Of a stretch of 18,636 bases of DNA, positions 9,035-15,517 are shown one piece after another (within the stretch, counting starts at the first letter, position 1; every line of letters starts with the position of its first letter). The stretch lies in the NCBI GenBank assembly GCA_016719855.1, contig JADJYH010000023.1:1-18636 (forward strand), in the 5' to 3' direction. The DNA comes from Saprospiraceae bacterium (GTDB lineage: Bacteria > Bacteroidota > Bacteroidia > Chitinophagales > Saprospiraceae). The notes under the pieces are model-generated. The model saw nothing but the letters and a program-made list of their open reading frames with translations, was not told the DNA's origin and made no database searches. The position numbers were made by a program, and so were the translations under genes.

Positions 9035-9333
9035 GCGTTGTGCTGCCGGGCGAGGGAGGCGAGCTCTTCGTTCCAGCAGAGGGCGGCGCGGATGCCCTGG
9101 TGTTTGTTGGCGGTCATGGCCACGCCGTTGCCGCTGCCGCAAAGCACGATGCCAAGTTCGGCCTTTCCCGTTCCACTGCCTCGGCAGTGGGGTGGACGAA
9201 AATCTGGGTAATCCACTGATTGAGAGGAGTTTGTGCCAAAGTCAAGTACTTCATGGCCTTGCTTTTTCAACGAAGCAATGATGGTGTCTTTGTAAGGAAA
9301 CCCTGCGTGGTCGCAACCGATTGCTATTTTCAT
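9031..9333 (-). CDS. rpiB: ribose-5-phosphate isomerase B, C-terminus missing
   Basis: RpiB interconverts ribose 5-phosphate and ribulose 5-phosphate in the pentose phosphate pathway, in the cytoplasm. The start at 9333 gives MKIAIGCDHAGFPYKDTI with the CDHAG motif, followed by GHEVLDFGT and VDYPDF. The central signature GIVLCGSGNGVAMTANK includes the catalytic-type Cys in the CGSGNG loop. RAALCWNEELASLARQHN follows. Two or more indels lie near 9185-9205. Homology ends at about 9031 after RQHN-ANA. The usual last 35-40 residues, including the segment normally ending in a GGRH-type motif, are absent, and the frame runs on antisense into the CDF gene. It is downstream of aroE on the same strand, with its start codon directly after a microrepeat array. 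Confidence 0.87.
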
Positions 9334-9334
9334 G

Positions 9335-9426
9335 ATAATGAGTTATTGAGTTATTGAGTTATTGGGTTATTGGGTTATTGGGTTAAAATTCTGCAAATAA
9401 CCCAATCGCCCAATAACTCAATAACC
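9335..9426. repeat. gene-boundary microrepeat hairpin (TTATTGGG 8-mers)
   Basis: On the plus strand there is ATAATGAG (9335-9342), TTATTGAG twice and TTATTGGG three times (9343-9382). A 13-nt loop follows, then the complementary AATAACCC, AATCGCCC, AATAACTC and AATAACC (9396-9426). All units keep an 8-nt register. The aroE stop codon (9418-9420 on the minus strand) lies inside a unit, and the rpiB ATG begins one base beyond the last unit. The array fills the whole gap between two co-directional genes. Confidence 0.88.
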
Positions 9427-10177
9427 TGTTTCCGTATTCCAAATTTCCCAGGTTCGTTCCGCCTGCAAATATAGCATGGAAAGTCCGTTTTGTATGGGAC
9501 ACCCGGCGGCTTCGGCGAGGGCGAGGAAGCGAGTTTTTTCTGGGTTGTAAACAAGGTCGTAGAAGTAATGGGCGGGTGTGGCCAACTCGTAAGGTATTGG
9601 TGGGCAGGCATTTAGGTTTGGTGCCATGCCAAGCGGTGTGGTGTTGATGACAAGGTGATGGGACTGAAATATTTCCGGCGAAATAGTCTCGTAAACAATT
9701 TTTTGGGCCAGGCTGCCGGGAAACAAGCAAGTACGGAACGCCCATTTTCTTCAAAACAAGCTGCACTGCTTTGGCAGCGCCGCCAGTGCCGAGTACTAAT
9801 GCTTTCAGGCGCTGTGGCAATGGGGCTGGACGGAAATGGCGCAGCGATTTTCCAAAGCCATAAACATCTGAATTGTAGCCAGTTAAATGCCCATCCTTGA
9901 TTTTGATGACGTTGACCGCTCCGATGGCAGCAGCTTCCTCGAGCATTCGTGCAGGTAGGGCATTACCTGCGTTTTGTACGGGATGGTCACGTTGAGGCCT
10001 TCAAACCGGGGGTGTCCGCAAGGAGTTTGGGCAGCAGGTCGAGGGAGGATAGGGGTAGGCGTCGTAGCGGCAGTTGGTGATTCCCTCCCGCTCGAACTTG
10101 GCCGCAAAATAGCCCGGCGAAAAGCTGTGCGAAAGTGGAAACCCGATTATTCCGAAACGCCTTATTTTGTTCGACAT
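9418..10177 (-). CDS. aroE: shikimate dehydrogenase (frameshifted)
   Basis: AroE reduces 3-dehydroshikimate to shikimate with NADPH in aromatic amino-acid synthesis. The start at 10177 gives MSNKIRRFGIIGFPLSHSFS, with the shikimate-binding SHSFS motif. NVTIPYK carries the catalytic Lys, IGAVNVIK follows, and NSDVYGF is a variant of the usual NTDxxGF. The Rossmann loop is VLGTGGAAKAV, then VINTTPLGM, YDLVYNPEKTRFL and the C-terminal NGLSMLYLQAERTWEIW, typical of Bacteroidota AroE. Frame changes are near 10030, 9930 and 9720. The last codons before TGA are supplied by the first microrepeat unit (GGT TAT TGA). The length of about 250 residues is normal. Other candidates such as quinate dehydrogenase are unlikely. 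Confidence 0.92.
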
Positions 10178-10500
10178 CGAAACTTTGTTTTTTTGCCAAA
10201 GCAAGAAGCATTGGATGATTTTCGCCGCAATTTGCAGCACCAATTTAAGTTGTACTTTTGGAGGCGTTTTTATTTGAAAGGCAACACAGTTTTCCCTTTT
10301 TAGGAAAATCTTCTCAGCCCTTTTCCTGCCTCACCCAGATTGAAAACTTTCCCCCCTCTTTTGGCAACGGACGATTTTTTTCGTGTTCCGATTGCTTTCT
10401 TACTGGCTCACACTGTTAGCAAGATTTTTTCAAACTATTGATTTTCAATGGCTTGTGCCTTTATTTTTTGAATTTAGAACAAACACTTTAAGCTATCGCT
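10178..10500. other. intergenic region between aroE and response regulator
   Basis: These 323 bases separate divergent genes. A plus-strand promoter is present at 10231-10260, about 240 nt before the response-regulator start, so its transcript would have a long leader. The leader is pyrimidine-rich, with C and T runs around 10310-10380. I see no convincing small gene, terminator or known riboswitch core in it, and no clear aroE promoter. Confidence 0.5.
10231..10260 (+). promoter_or_regulatory. Bacteroidota-type promoter upstream of response regulator
   Basis: TTTG (10231-10234), an 18-nt spacer and TACTTTTG (10253-10260) match both elements of the Bacteroidota primary-sigma consensus. This is the best match of this kind noticed in the window. 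It points toward the response regulator at 10501. Confidence 0.62.
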
Positions 10501-11178
10501 ATGAGCAATACACGTATCCTATTGGCCGACGACCACCAGATGTTCCGAACAGGTATATCCAACTTGCTGCAAAAAGAGGAGGGTTTTGAAGTGGTTGGAG
10601 AGGCAAAAGATGGCAACGAGGTTGTCCGGTTTGCTTGTCAGATTCGGCCCGATGTCATCGTGATGGATATCCACCTTCCAGTAATTGATGGCATTGCCGC
10701 CACCCGGCAGATTCTTGCCGAATTTCCTGAAGCTAAAATATTGGCCCTAACCTCCTTTGAGACAGAGGATTATGTGGTGAACATGCTGCGGGCAGGTGCC
10801 AAGGGCTATGTACTGAAAGAAGCTCCGATAGAGGAGCTGGTGCTGGCCATAAAGACGATTGCCACTGGAAGCAGCTATTTTGCGAAGGAAATTTCGGTGA
10901 AAATTCTTGCCATGCTGGAGAATATTGGCCGCCCGTCTGCTTCCAAAGAACCAGCTGAAAAATCATCGCTGACGCAGCGGGAATTGGAAATCCTGGAGCT
11001 TATTGCAACAGAAATGACCAAAAAGGAAATCGCTCCCCTGCTTTTCATCAGCCCCAGAACCGTGGAAACCCACCGACGAAACCTCATCCACAAGTTGAAG
11101 GTCAAAAACACGGCGGGATTGATGCGGTTTTACCTCAATAACTTCAAGAACAAGAGCGGTGGAGGTGTGGAGGTATGA
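10501..11178 (+). CDS. NarL/LuxR-family response regulator
   Basis: Two-component response regulator of 225 residues with an intact frame throughout. The receiver domain (about 1-125) has the acidic pair at 10-11 in LLADDHQMFRTG, the phospho-acceptor Asp56 in VIVMDIHLP, Thr84 in ILALTSFE and Lys106 in GYVLKEAP. The C-terminal LuxR helix-turn-helix (about 157-205) reads LTQRELEILELIA, EMTKKEIAPLLFIS and PRTVETHRRNLIHKL. It is expected to bind DNA as a phosphorylation-dependent dimer. No sensor kinase is adjacent on either side, so the partner is unknown. The last six codons (GGGVEV) and the TGA are made of AGGTATGA-like repeat units of the downstream hairpin, so this C-terminal tail may be repeat-derived. 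Confidence 0.95.
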   Translation: MSNTRILLADDHQMFRTGISNLLQKEEGFEVVGEAKDGNEVVRFACQIRPDVIVMDIHLPVIDGIAATRQILAEFPEAKILALTSFETEDYVVNMLRAGAKGYVLKEAPIEELVLAIKTIATGSSYFAKEISVKILAMLENIGRPSASKEPAEKSSLTQRELEILELIATEMTKKEIAPLLFISPRTVETHRRNLIHKLKVKNTAGLMRFYLNNFKNKSGGGVEV

Positions 11179-11258
11179 GTGAGGTATAGAGGTATGAAGG
11201 TATGAGGTATGTCACGATGGACAAAACTCCATACCTCAAACCTCATACCTTCAAAACC
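11163..11258. repeat. gene-boundary microrepeat hairpin (AGGTATGA units)
   Basis: The left arm (11163-11211) has AGGTGTGG, AGGTATGA, AGGTATAG, AGGTATGA, AGGTATG and AGGTATG. After a loop of about 17 nt the right arm has CCATACCT, CAAACCT and CATACCT (11229-11250) and a degenerate last unit. It separates convergent genes. The stop codons of both genes (11176-11178 plus, 11245-11243 minus) are formed by the repeat itself, as GTA TGA in each case. Confidence 0.83.
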
Positions 11259-11864
11259 CCGGCCCCTTGCCGGATGATTTCGACTTCGTCCTTCGAGCAA
11301 TCCACCAGCGTTGAAGGCTCCTGGCCGCCCATCCCCCCATCAATGATCAAGTCGGTTATTTTCTCAAAATGCTCCCTGAACTCCTGTGGGTCGGTGAAGT
11401 ATTCGTCGAAATCATCCGCTTCGGAATCCATTTTTAGCGAAGTGCTGAGGATGGGTAGCCCATTTCTTCCACCAAAGCCAAGGCTATCTTGTTGTCGGGG
11501 ATACGGATGCCGATGGTGCGTTTGCGGTTTTGAAAAGTTTGGGCACCTTGTTGCCGGAGTGCAGGATGAACGTGAAAGGCCCAGGCAGGTTCTTTTTCAG
11601 TATTCTGAATACCTCGTTATCAATCTGCGAGGAAAACTCTGAGACTTGGCTGATGTCCTTGCAAATCAGGGAAAGCATCGCCCGGTCGGGGTCGAGGTGC
11701 CTGATTTGACAGACTTTTTCGACGGCTTGGTGGTTGATCATGTCACAGCCAAGGCCATAAACCGTGTCGGTTGGGTAAACGACGATGCCGCCCGCCCGCA
11801 GGATGTCTGCTGCCTGCTTGATTTTGCGTGGCTCTGGGGAGATTGGGTGGATTTCGATGAACAT
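11243..11864 (-). CDS. Sua5/YciO/YrdC-type L-threonylcarbamoyladenylate synthase
   Basis: Member of the Sua5/YrdC fold family. TsaC/Sua5 makes threonylcarbamoyl-AMP from threonine, bicarbonate and ATP, the precursor for t6A37 of tRNA. The start at 11864 gives MFIEIHPISPEPRKIKQAA. The ATP/threonine pocket motif is GGIVVYPTDTVYGLGCDM, then VCQIRHLDPDRAMLSLICKD and LPGPFTFILHSG. One or two frame changes near 11520 and 11440 join TIGIRIPDNKIALALVEEMG to the C-terminus DLIIDGGMGGQEPSTLVDCS. About 206 residues, without the extra Sua5 domain, so it is closest to the YciO-like branch found across Bacteroidota. Whether it carries the t6A function or a YciO role is not settled by sequence. It ends in a repeat-encoded Val and stop. 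Confidence 0.88.
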
Positions 11865-11872
11865 GAATTTGA

Positions 11873-11921
11873 AGTAAAAAGTAAAAAGGAGAAAGTAAAA
11901 AGGAGAAGGCAAAAAAGTGAA
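11873..11921. repeat. one-armed 7-mer microrepeat array upstream of Sua5 start
   Basis: Seven consecutive 7-nt units in register on the plus strand: AGTAAAA, AGTAAAA, AGGAGAA, AGTAAAA, AGGAGAA, GGCAAAA, AAGTGAA. On the minus strand this is a pyrimidine-rich array ending eight bases before the Sua5 ATG, the same place and polarity as the right arms of the hairpins. No complementary arm is present, and the neighbouring gene is divergent. Confidence 0.75.
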
Positions 11922-11954
11922 AGCCTTGCTGTCAACAAATTATCTTCGCCCGGT

Positions 11955-11970
11955 GATGCAAAATTGCATC
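11955..11970. promoter_or_regulatory. 16-nt dyad upstream of TPR lipoprotein
   Basis: GATGCAA and TTGCATC form a perfect 7-bp dyad around a central AA, 18 bp before the start codon at 11989. It could be an operator or a small mRNA hairpin. No regulator can be named. Confidence 0.35.
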
Positions 11971-11988
11971 TCAGAAAAACGCCAAATT

Positions 11989-12555
11989 ATGAAAAAAACG
12001 ACCGCCATCCTGTTATTTCTGGCCTTGTTTGCAGCTTGCCAATCTGGTCCCGATAAAACTGCCATGGCCGAATCCATCAAAACACTGGAAAAAGAAGTAG
12101 GGGCCTCCGCCCAGCCGCCGCCAGACAAAGTCGAGGCGCTCCAAAATGCCCTTGTCGGCTACGCCGATGCTTTTCCAACCGACAGTCTGTCCATCAAGTA
12201 CCTATCAAAGGCGGGCGAAACGGCCCGGCTGCTCCGCCAATTCGACAAGGCCCTCGAAATTTTTGGAAAAATAGAAAAGAACTACCCTGACAGCAGGGAA
12301 GCCGCCGCCGCCATGTTCATGAAGGCTTTTATCTTGGACAATGACTTGAAGAAATTAGAGGAGGCAAAACTGGCTTACGAGGCTTTTTTACAAAAATACC
12401 CAAACGATGAGTTTGCGGATGATGCGCAGTTTTTGCTGAAAAACCTGGGCAAATCGCCAGAGGAAATCATAAAGGGTTTTGAAAGAAGGCGCAGTAAAAA
12501 AACAGAGGCGTCAACCAAACGTTGGCACCCTGCAAAACCCCAAAAAACCAAATGA
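11989..12555 (+). CDS. TPR-containing lipoprotein
   Basis: The start ATG at 11989 gives MKKTTAILLFLALFAACQSG, a lipoprotein signal with lipobox FAAC and anchor Cys near 17. The mature part is helical. Two TPR-like hairpins are visible: SIKYLSKAGETARLLRQF with DKALEIFGKIEKNYPDS, and AAAAMFMKAFILDNDLKK with EEAKLAYEAFLQKYPNDEF, followed by DDAQFLLKNLGKSPEEIIKG. This layout resembles YfgM/BamD-like scaffold lipoproteins, but a specific partner cannot be inferred. The open frame stops at 12555. A single missing A near 12484 would instead give FEKKAQ and a TAA at 12495-12497, which looks like the natural end, and the basic tail after it looks like noncoding sequence. Confidence 0.8.
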   Translation: MKKTTAILLFLALFAACQSGPDKTAMAESIKTLEKEVGASAQPPPDKVEALQNALVGYADAFPTDSLSIKYLSKAGETARLLRQFDKALEIFGKIEKNYPDSREAAAAMFMKAFILDNDLKKLEEAKLAYEAFLQKYPNDEFADDAQFLLKNLGKSPEEIIKGFERRRSKKTEASTKRWHPAKPQKTK

Positions 12556-12842
12556 AAACAATCTACTTATTTCTCGAAGGCAAATAGCCTGTCTTAGTGG
12601 TTCATCATTTTGGCAGCATTTCCAAACAACGCCTGTTTTTACTGCTGGTTTTCAGACGAGGTCAAAAGAAAAGTAACACAGCGTTGAATTTTTTCTTCGG
12701 ACAGCGCTCATGAAAATGCGGCTATTTCTCGGACATCAAAATTAAATCCTAGCTTGGTAGATTGTTGCTGCAAAATGCTGAACGAGGATTTTTAGCACAT
12801 GAACGGGAATGATTTATCGGGTTTCAACCAAACATTAATATT
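12556..12842. other. AT-rich noncoding gap before radA
   Basis: About 290 bases (345 if the TPR gene ends at 12497) without a supportable gene. There is no microrepeat array here, no tRNA, and no clear promoter match. Only a very short open frame (MKTIYLFLEGK from 12552) is seen and it is not supported. Confidence 0.4.
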
Positions 12843-14215
12843 TTGTCAAAGGTCAAAAAAATATTTGTCTGCTCCAGTTGTGGTGCCACCTCCCCGAAAT
12901 GGATGGGGCGCTGCCAAAGTTGCAACGAGTGGAACACCATCGTCGAGGAGGTGGTGATGAAAGAAACTGCCCCGAAGAGCGGAGCAAATCTGGAAGGGGG
13001 CCAGTGGTGTAGGCCGTGACCCGCAGCCGATTGCTTTGCCCGATGTGCAAACCGGGAACACCCACCGCCTCGAAACCATTGACAAGGAACTCAACCGGGT
13101 GCTCGGCGGCGGCATTGTAAGCGGCTCGTTGGTGCTGATTGGCGGGCAGCCGGGCATCGGCAAGTCCACGCTGATGATGCAATTGGCGCTGCGCATCAAG
13201 GCCAAAATACTCTACGTCAGCGGTGAGGAAAGCGAGGAACAGATAAAAATGAGGGCCGACCGCCTCGGTGGCCAGGTCTCGGATTGCTACTTGCTCACGG
13301 AGACCAACACCGCCAAAATCCTCAGCCATGCCCAAAGCTTGGCACCCGACCTGATGATTATTGACTCGATTCAAACCCTCAGTTCGGCGCATATTGACAG
13401 TACGCCCGGCAGCATCTCGCAGGTGCGGGAATGTGCGGGCGACCTTCAGCGCTTCGCAAAAGAGACGAACATCCCGGTGTTTCTCATCGGGCACATCACC
13501 AAAGACGGCTCCATCGCTGGACCAAAGCTTTTGGAGCATATCGTGGACGTGGTGCTCCAATTCGAGGGCGACCGCAATTACACCTACCGCATCCTCCGAA
13601 CACTGAAAAACCGCTTTGGCTCCACCGACGAACTGGGCATTTACGAAATGCAGGGAAAGTGGACTTCGGGAAGTCTCCAACCCTTCGGAACTGTTGCTTT
13701 CGCAAACGGAAGAAGAACTCAGCGGCAGCAGTGTCGCCGCCACGATGGAAGGAATGCGGGCCATGCTCATCGAAACACAGGCGCTGGTCAGCACAGCAGT
13801 TTTCGGCACCGCAGCGCACAGCTACGGGTTCGACCTGCGCCGTTTGAGCATGTTGCTTGCCGTGCTGGAGAAGCGTGGCGGGTTTCCTTTTCGCAAAATG
13901 ACGTTTTCCTCAACCTCGCAGGGGGCATCCCGGTGGAAGACCCGGGCATTGACCTGGCCATCGTGGCGGCACTCATTTCCTCCTTGCAAGATGTGGCCGT
14001 CACTAAGGATACTTGCTTTGCCGGGGAGGTAGGCCTGAGTGGTGAAATTCGTGCCGTCAGTCGCATTGACCAGCGCATTCAGGAGGCAGACAGGCTGGGT
14101 TTCAAGCAGATGTTTATCTCAAAATACAACACGAAAGGGCTGGATGCCAAAGCGGTACAAGATTGAAATTAAGACGATAGGGAAGATTGAGGGAATTGTA
14201 CCGGTTGTTGTTTGA
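12843..14215 (+). CDS. radA: DNA repair protein RadA/Sms (frameshifted)
   Basis: RadA is a RecA-related ATPase that drives branch migration in recombination. I chose the TTG at 12843 as start because it gives MSKVKKIFVCSSCGATSPKW, the expected N-terminus, with no ATG in range. The zinc finger has Cys10, Cys13, Cys24 and Cys27 (CSSC and CQSC). Walker A is GGQPGIGKSTLMMQLA, then YVSGEESEEQIKMRADRLG and Walker B LMIIDSIQTL. The RadA-specific KNRFG motif appears as TLKNRFGSTDELGIYEM. The Lon-like C-terminal domain has GIPVEDPGIDLAIVAALISS and FAGEVGLSGEIRAV. Frame changes fall near 13010, 13690, 13890 and 14155; the last gives KRYKIEIKTIGKIEGI and the stop at 14213-14215. Length is near 455 residues, as usual. 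Confidence 0.92.
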
Positions 14216-14236
14216 GTGAGGGTGGGATGGGAAGTG

Positions 14237-14256
14237 TCAAGTTTTACTCAACTTGA
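14237..14256. terminator. possible bidirectional stem-loop between convergent genes
   Basis: TCAAGTT (14237-14243) pairs with AACTTGA (14250-14256) around a six-base loop that contains the stop codon of the minus-strand gene. The stem is short and has no long T run, so terminator function is tentative. No microrepeat array is present at this boundary. Confidence 0.35.
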
Positions 14257-14933
14257 AAGATGTAAGCTGAATCATTATCATCTACATCAATTGTAAAAAA
14301 GAACCTCCCATTTTCGGGCAATCGGAGTAATGAAATATTCAATTCATGGTAAAGTTCACGATGAAAATCGTCAACTGAAAACGTAATTTTTCAAATTCAT
14401 CTAAAGGAGGGCATGCTACATTTTCGTTGAAGTTTCTAAAAAAGCGTCCATTCCACAAATTGATACAGTAAGTGCCTCTTTCCTTTGGTTTCAAACCTAT
14501 TTTTGAACTACAAACTGAATCCTGACAATCAAATTCGATATAGCCTTTATAAATGTTTGATGGAGCATTATACCCATCGCTAAAGCTATCTTGAAAGACC
14601 TTTCCATTTGCATTGATGTACTCAAATTCATGAAACCCACTTGCGATATCAACCGTGTTTTTCCCTACTTTCATTACTCTAAATGTGTAGAAACAGCTTG
14701 AACCATTAATATCTATACTTTCATTTTTATTGGTTAGGGCAAGTTCTGTGTCAAAATTTGTCTCCAACCAAATCGTGTCTCCTCTCAGAAAAGTTTTGTC
14801 ATTGGGGTTAACAGTGACACTAAACGTGGCAATGTTATTATCCCGTGGACAATCCTCATCTTCATCGCATTGAAAGTTGAAATGACATCGCTCCAAAAAT
14901 GGAAATGAAAATAATTGATTGTTTCTTATTCAT
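14244..14933 (-). CDS. AT-rich exported protein, unknown function
   Basis: Not assigned to a family. The start at 14933 gives MNKKQSIIFISIF, a short hydrophobic export-like segment. A frame change near 14897 leads to a Cys/acid-rich stretch (CHFNFQCDEDEDCPRDNN). The body is beta-strand rich, with FSVTVNPNDKTFLRGDTIWL, ELALTNKNESIDINGSSC and FHEFEYINANGKVF, and several Cys that could form disulfides (CQDSVCSS, YCINLWNGRFF). A second frame change near 14385 gives ITFSVDDFHRELYHELNI and RLPENGRFFFTIDVDDNDSA, ending in FQVE and TAA at 14246-14244. Without it the frame ends at 14339. The gene is clearly more AT-rich than its neighbours and its codons end mostly in A or T, which could mean later acquisition. 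It lies downstream of the OB-fold gene on the same strand. Confidence 0.7.
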
Positions 14934-15002
14934 CTTGAATTGAGTTAATTACGGTGACAATGAACAATTGAAAATAGCCTGTTCGCCCAATACTCAATTT
15001 CA
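14934..15002. repeat. weak gene-boundary inverted repeat
   Basis: On the minus strand, TGAAATTGAGTATT starts with the stop codon of the OB-fold gene (15002-15000), and AACTCAATTCA ends two bases before the ATG at 14933. The two are near-complements across a long, less ordered middle. Position matches the microrepeat hairpins, but only one unit per arm is clear, so it may be an eroded copy. Confidence 0.45.
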
Positions 15003-15412
15003 CCGTTCCACACACTGCATCATCTCCATCCCGCACGTAGCCGCTGCAAATGCATTTAAACGTGACGGTTTGCCCAACTTCGTAATTTTGCCATCCTGCC
15101 CCGGCTTTCGGTCAAGACGACAGCGAACACCGGAAGTCGGGTCACCGGTGCGCAGCACAACGGATTGGCCGCCTTGGTCGGTCCGCACGGTTGATACCAC
15201 GCCAGACACCTCTGTGACCTTGTTCAAGTATTTTTCGTTGACGCAGGTTTCGTCTTGCATGAACTCGTCGAAAAGCTGACGGCGTCGGTGCGGATTTCCG
15301 TGCCCTGTTCCCAGACGGTAGCCGGGCTATCCCTCGGCCCATTTCCCCTAAAAAAAAGGATGACGCCGACCAACAAGGCGAGTACAACGAACAAAGGCAG
15401 CAGTTTTTTCAT
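15000..15412 (-). CDS. tRNA_anti-like OB-fold membrane-anchored protein (frameshifted)
   Basis: Small exported or membrane-anchored protein with one OB-fold of the tRNA_anti-like family; its ligand is not known. The start at 15412 gives MKKLLPLFVVLALLVGVILF, a signal anchor. The domain then reads LFDEFMQDETCVNEKYLNK, VTEVSGVVSTVRTDQGG, VVLRTGDPTSGVRCRL, and after frame changes GQTVTFKCICSGYVR and MEMMQCVER. These match the family pattern of an ANxKYxxK-type opening and a C-x-C-x-G-Y/F closing strand. Frame changes lie near 15265, 15085 and 15022. The stop TGA is at 15002-15000. It is divergent from the permease gene and probably co-transcribed with the AT-rich gene after it. Confidence 0.8.
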
Positions 15413-15480
15413 AAAAAGCAGGTTATTTGTCCCGAAACCCGAAATTCGCAAAAAAGCTGGATTCAGCCAAGTTCGCCCCG

Positions 15481-15513
15481 ACAATTCAACAATCACAACA
15501 ATTCAACAATCCA
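15481..15513. repeat. one-armed microrepeat array upstream of permease start
   Basis: ACAATTCA with ACAATCAC, then ACAATTCA with ACAATCC, form two copies of a 15-17 nt double unit, ending five bases before the permease ATG at 15518. Polarity and distance match the right arms of the hairpins. No complementary left arm is seen in the divergent gap. Confidence 0.6.
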
Positions 15514-15517
15514 AACA

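Noticed and set aside
7302..9426. CRISPR array from the short regular repeats
   Set aside because: Units are 7-8 bp in direct contact without spacers, and occur as inverted arms; no cas genes are present.
12853..13809. Minus-strand open frame of 318 codons
   Set aside because: It lies entirely antisense to radA, whose zinc finger, Walker and KNRFG motifs are all readable on the plus strand.
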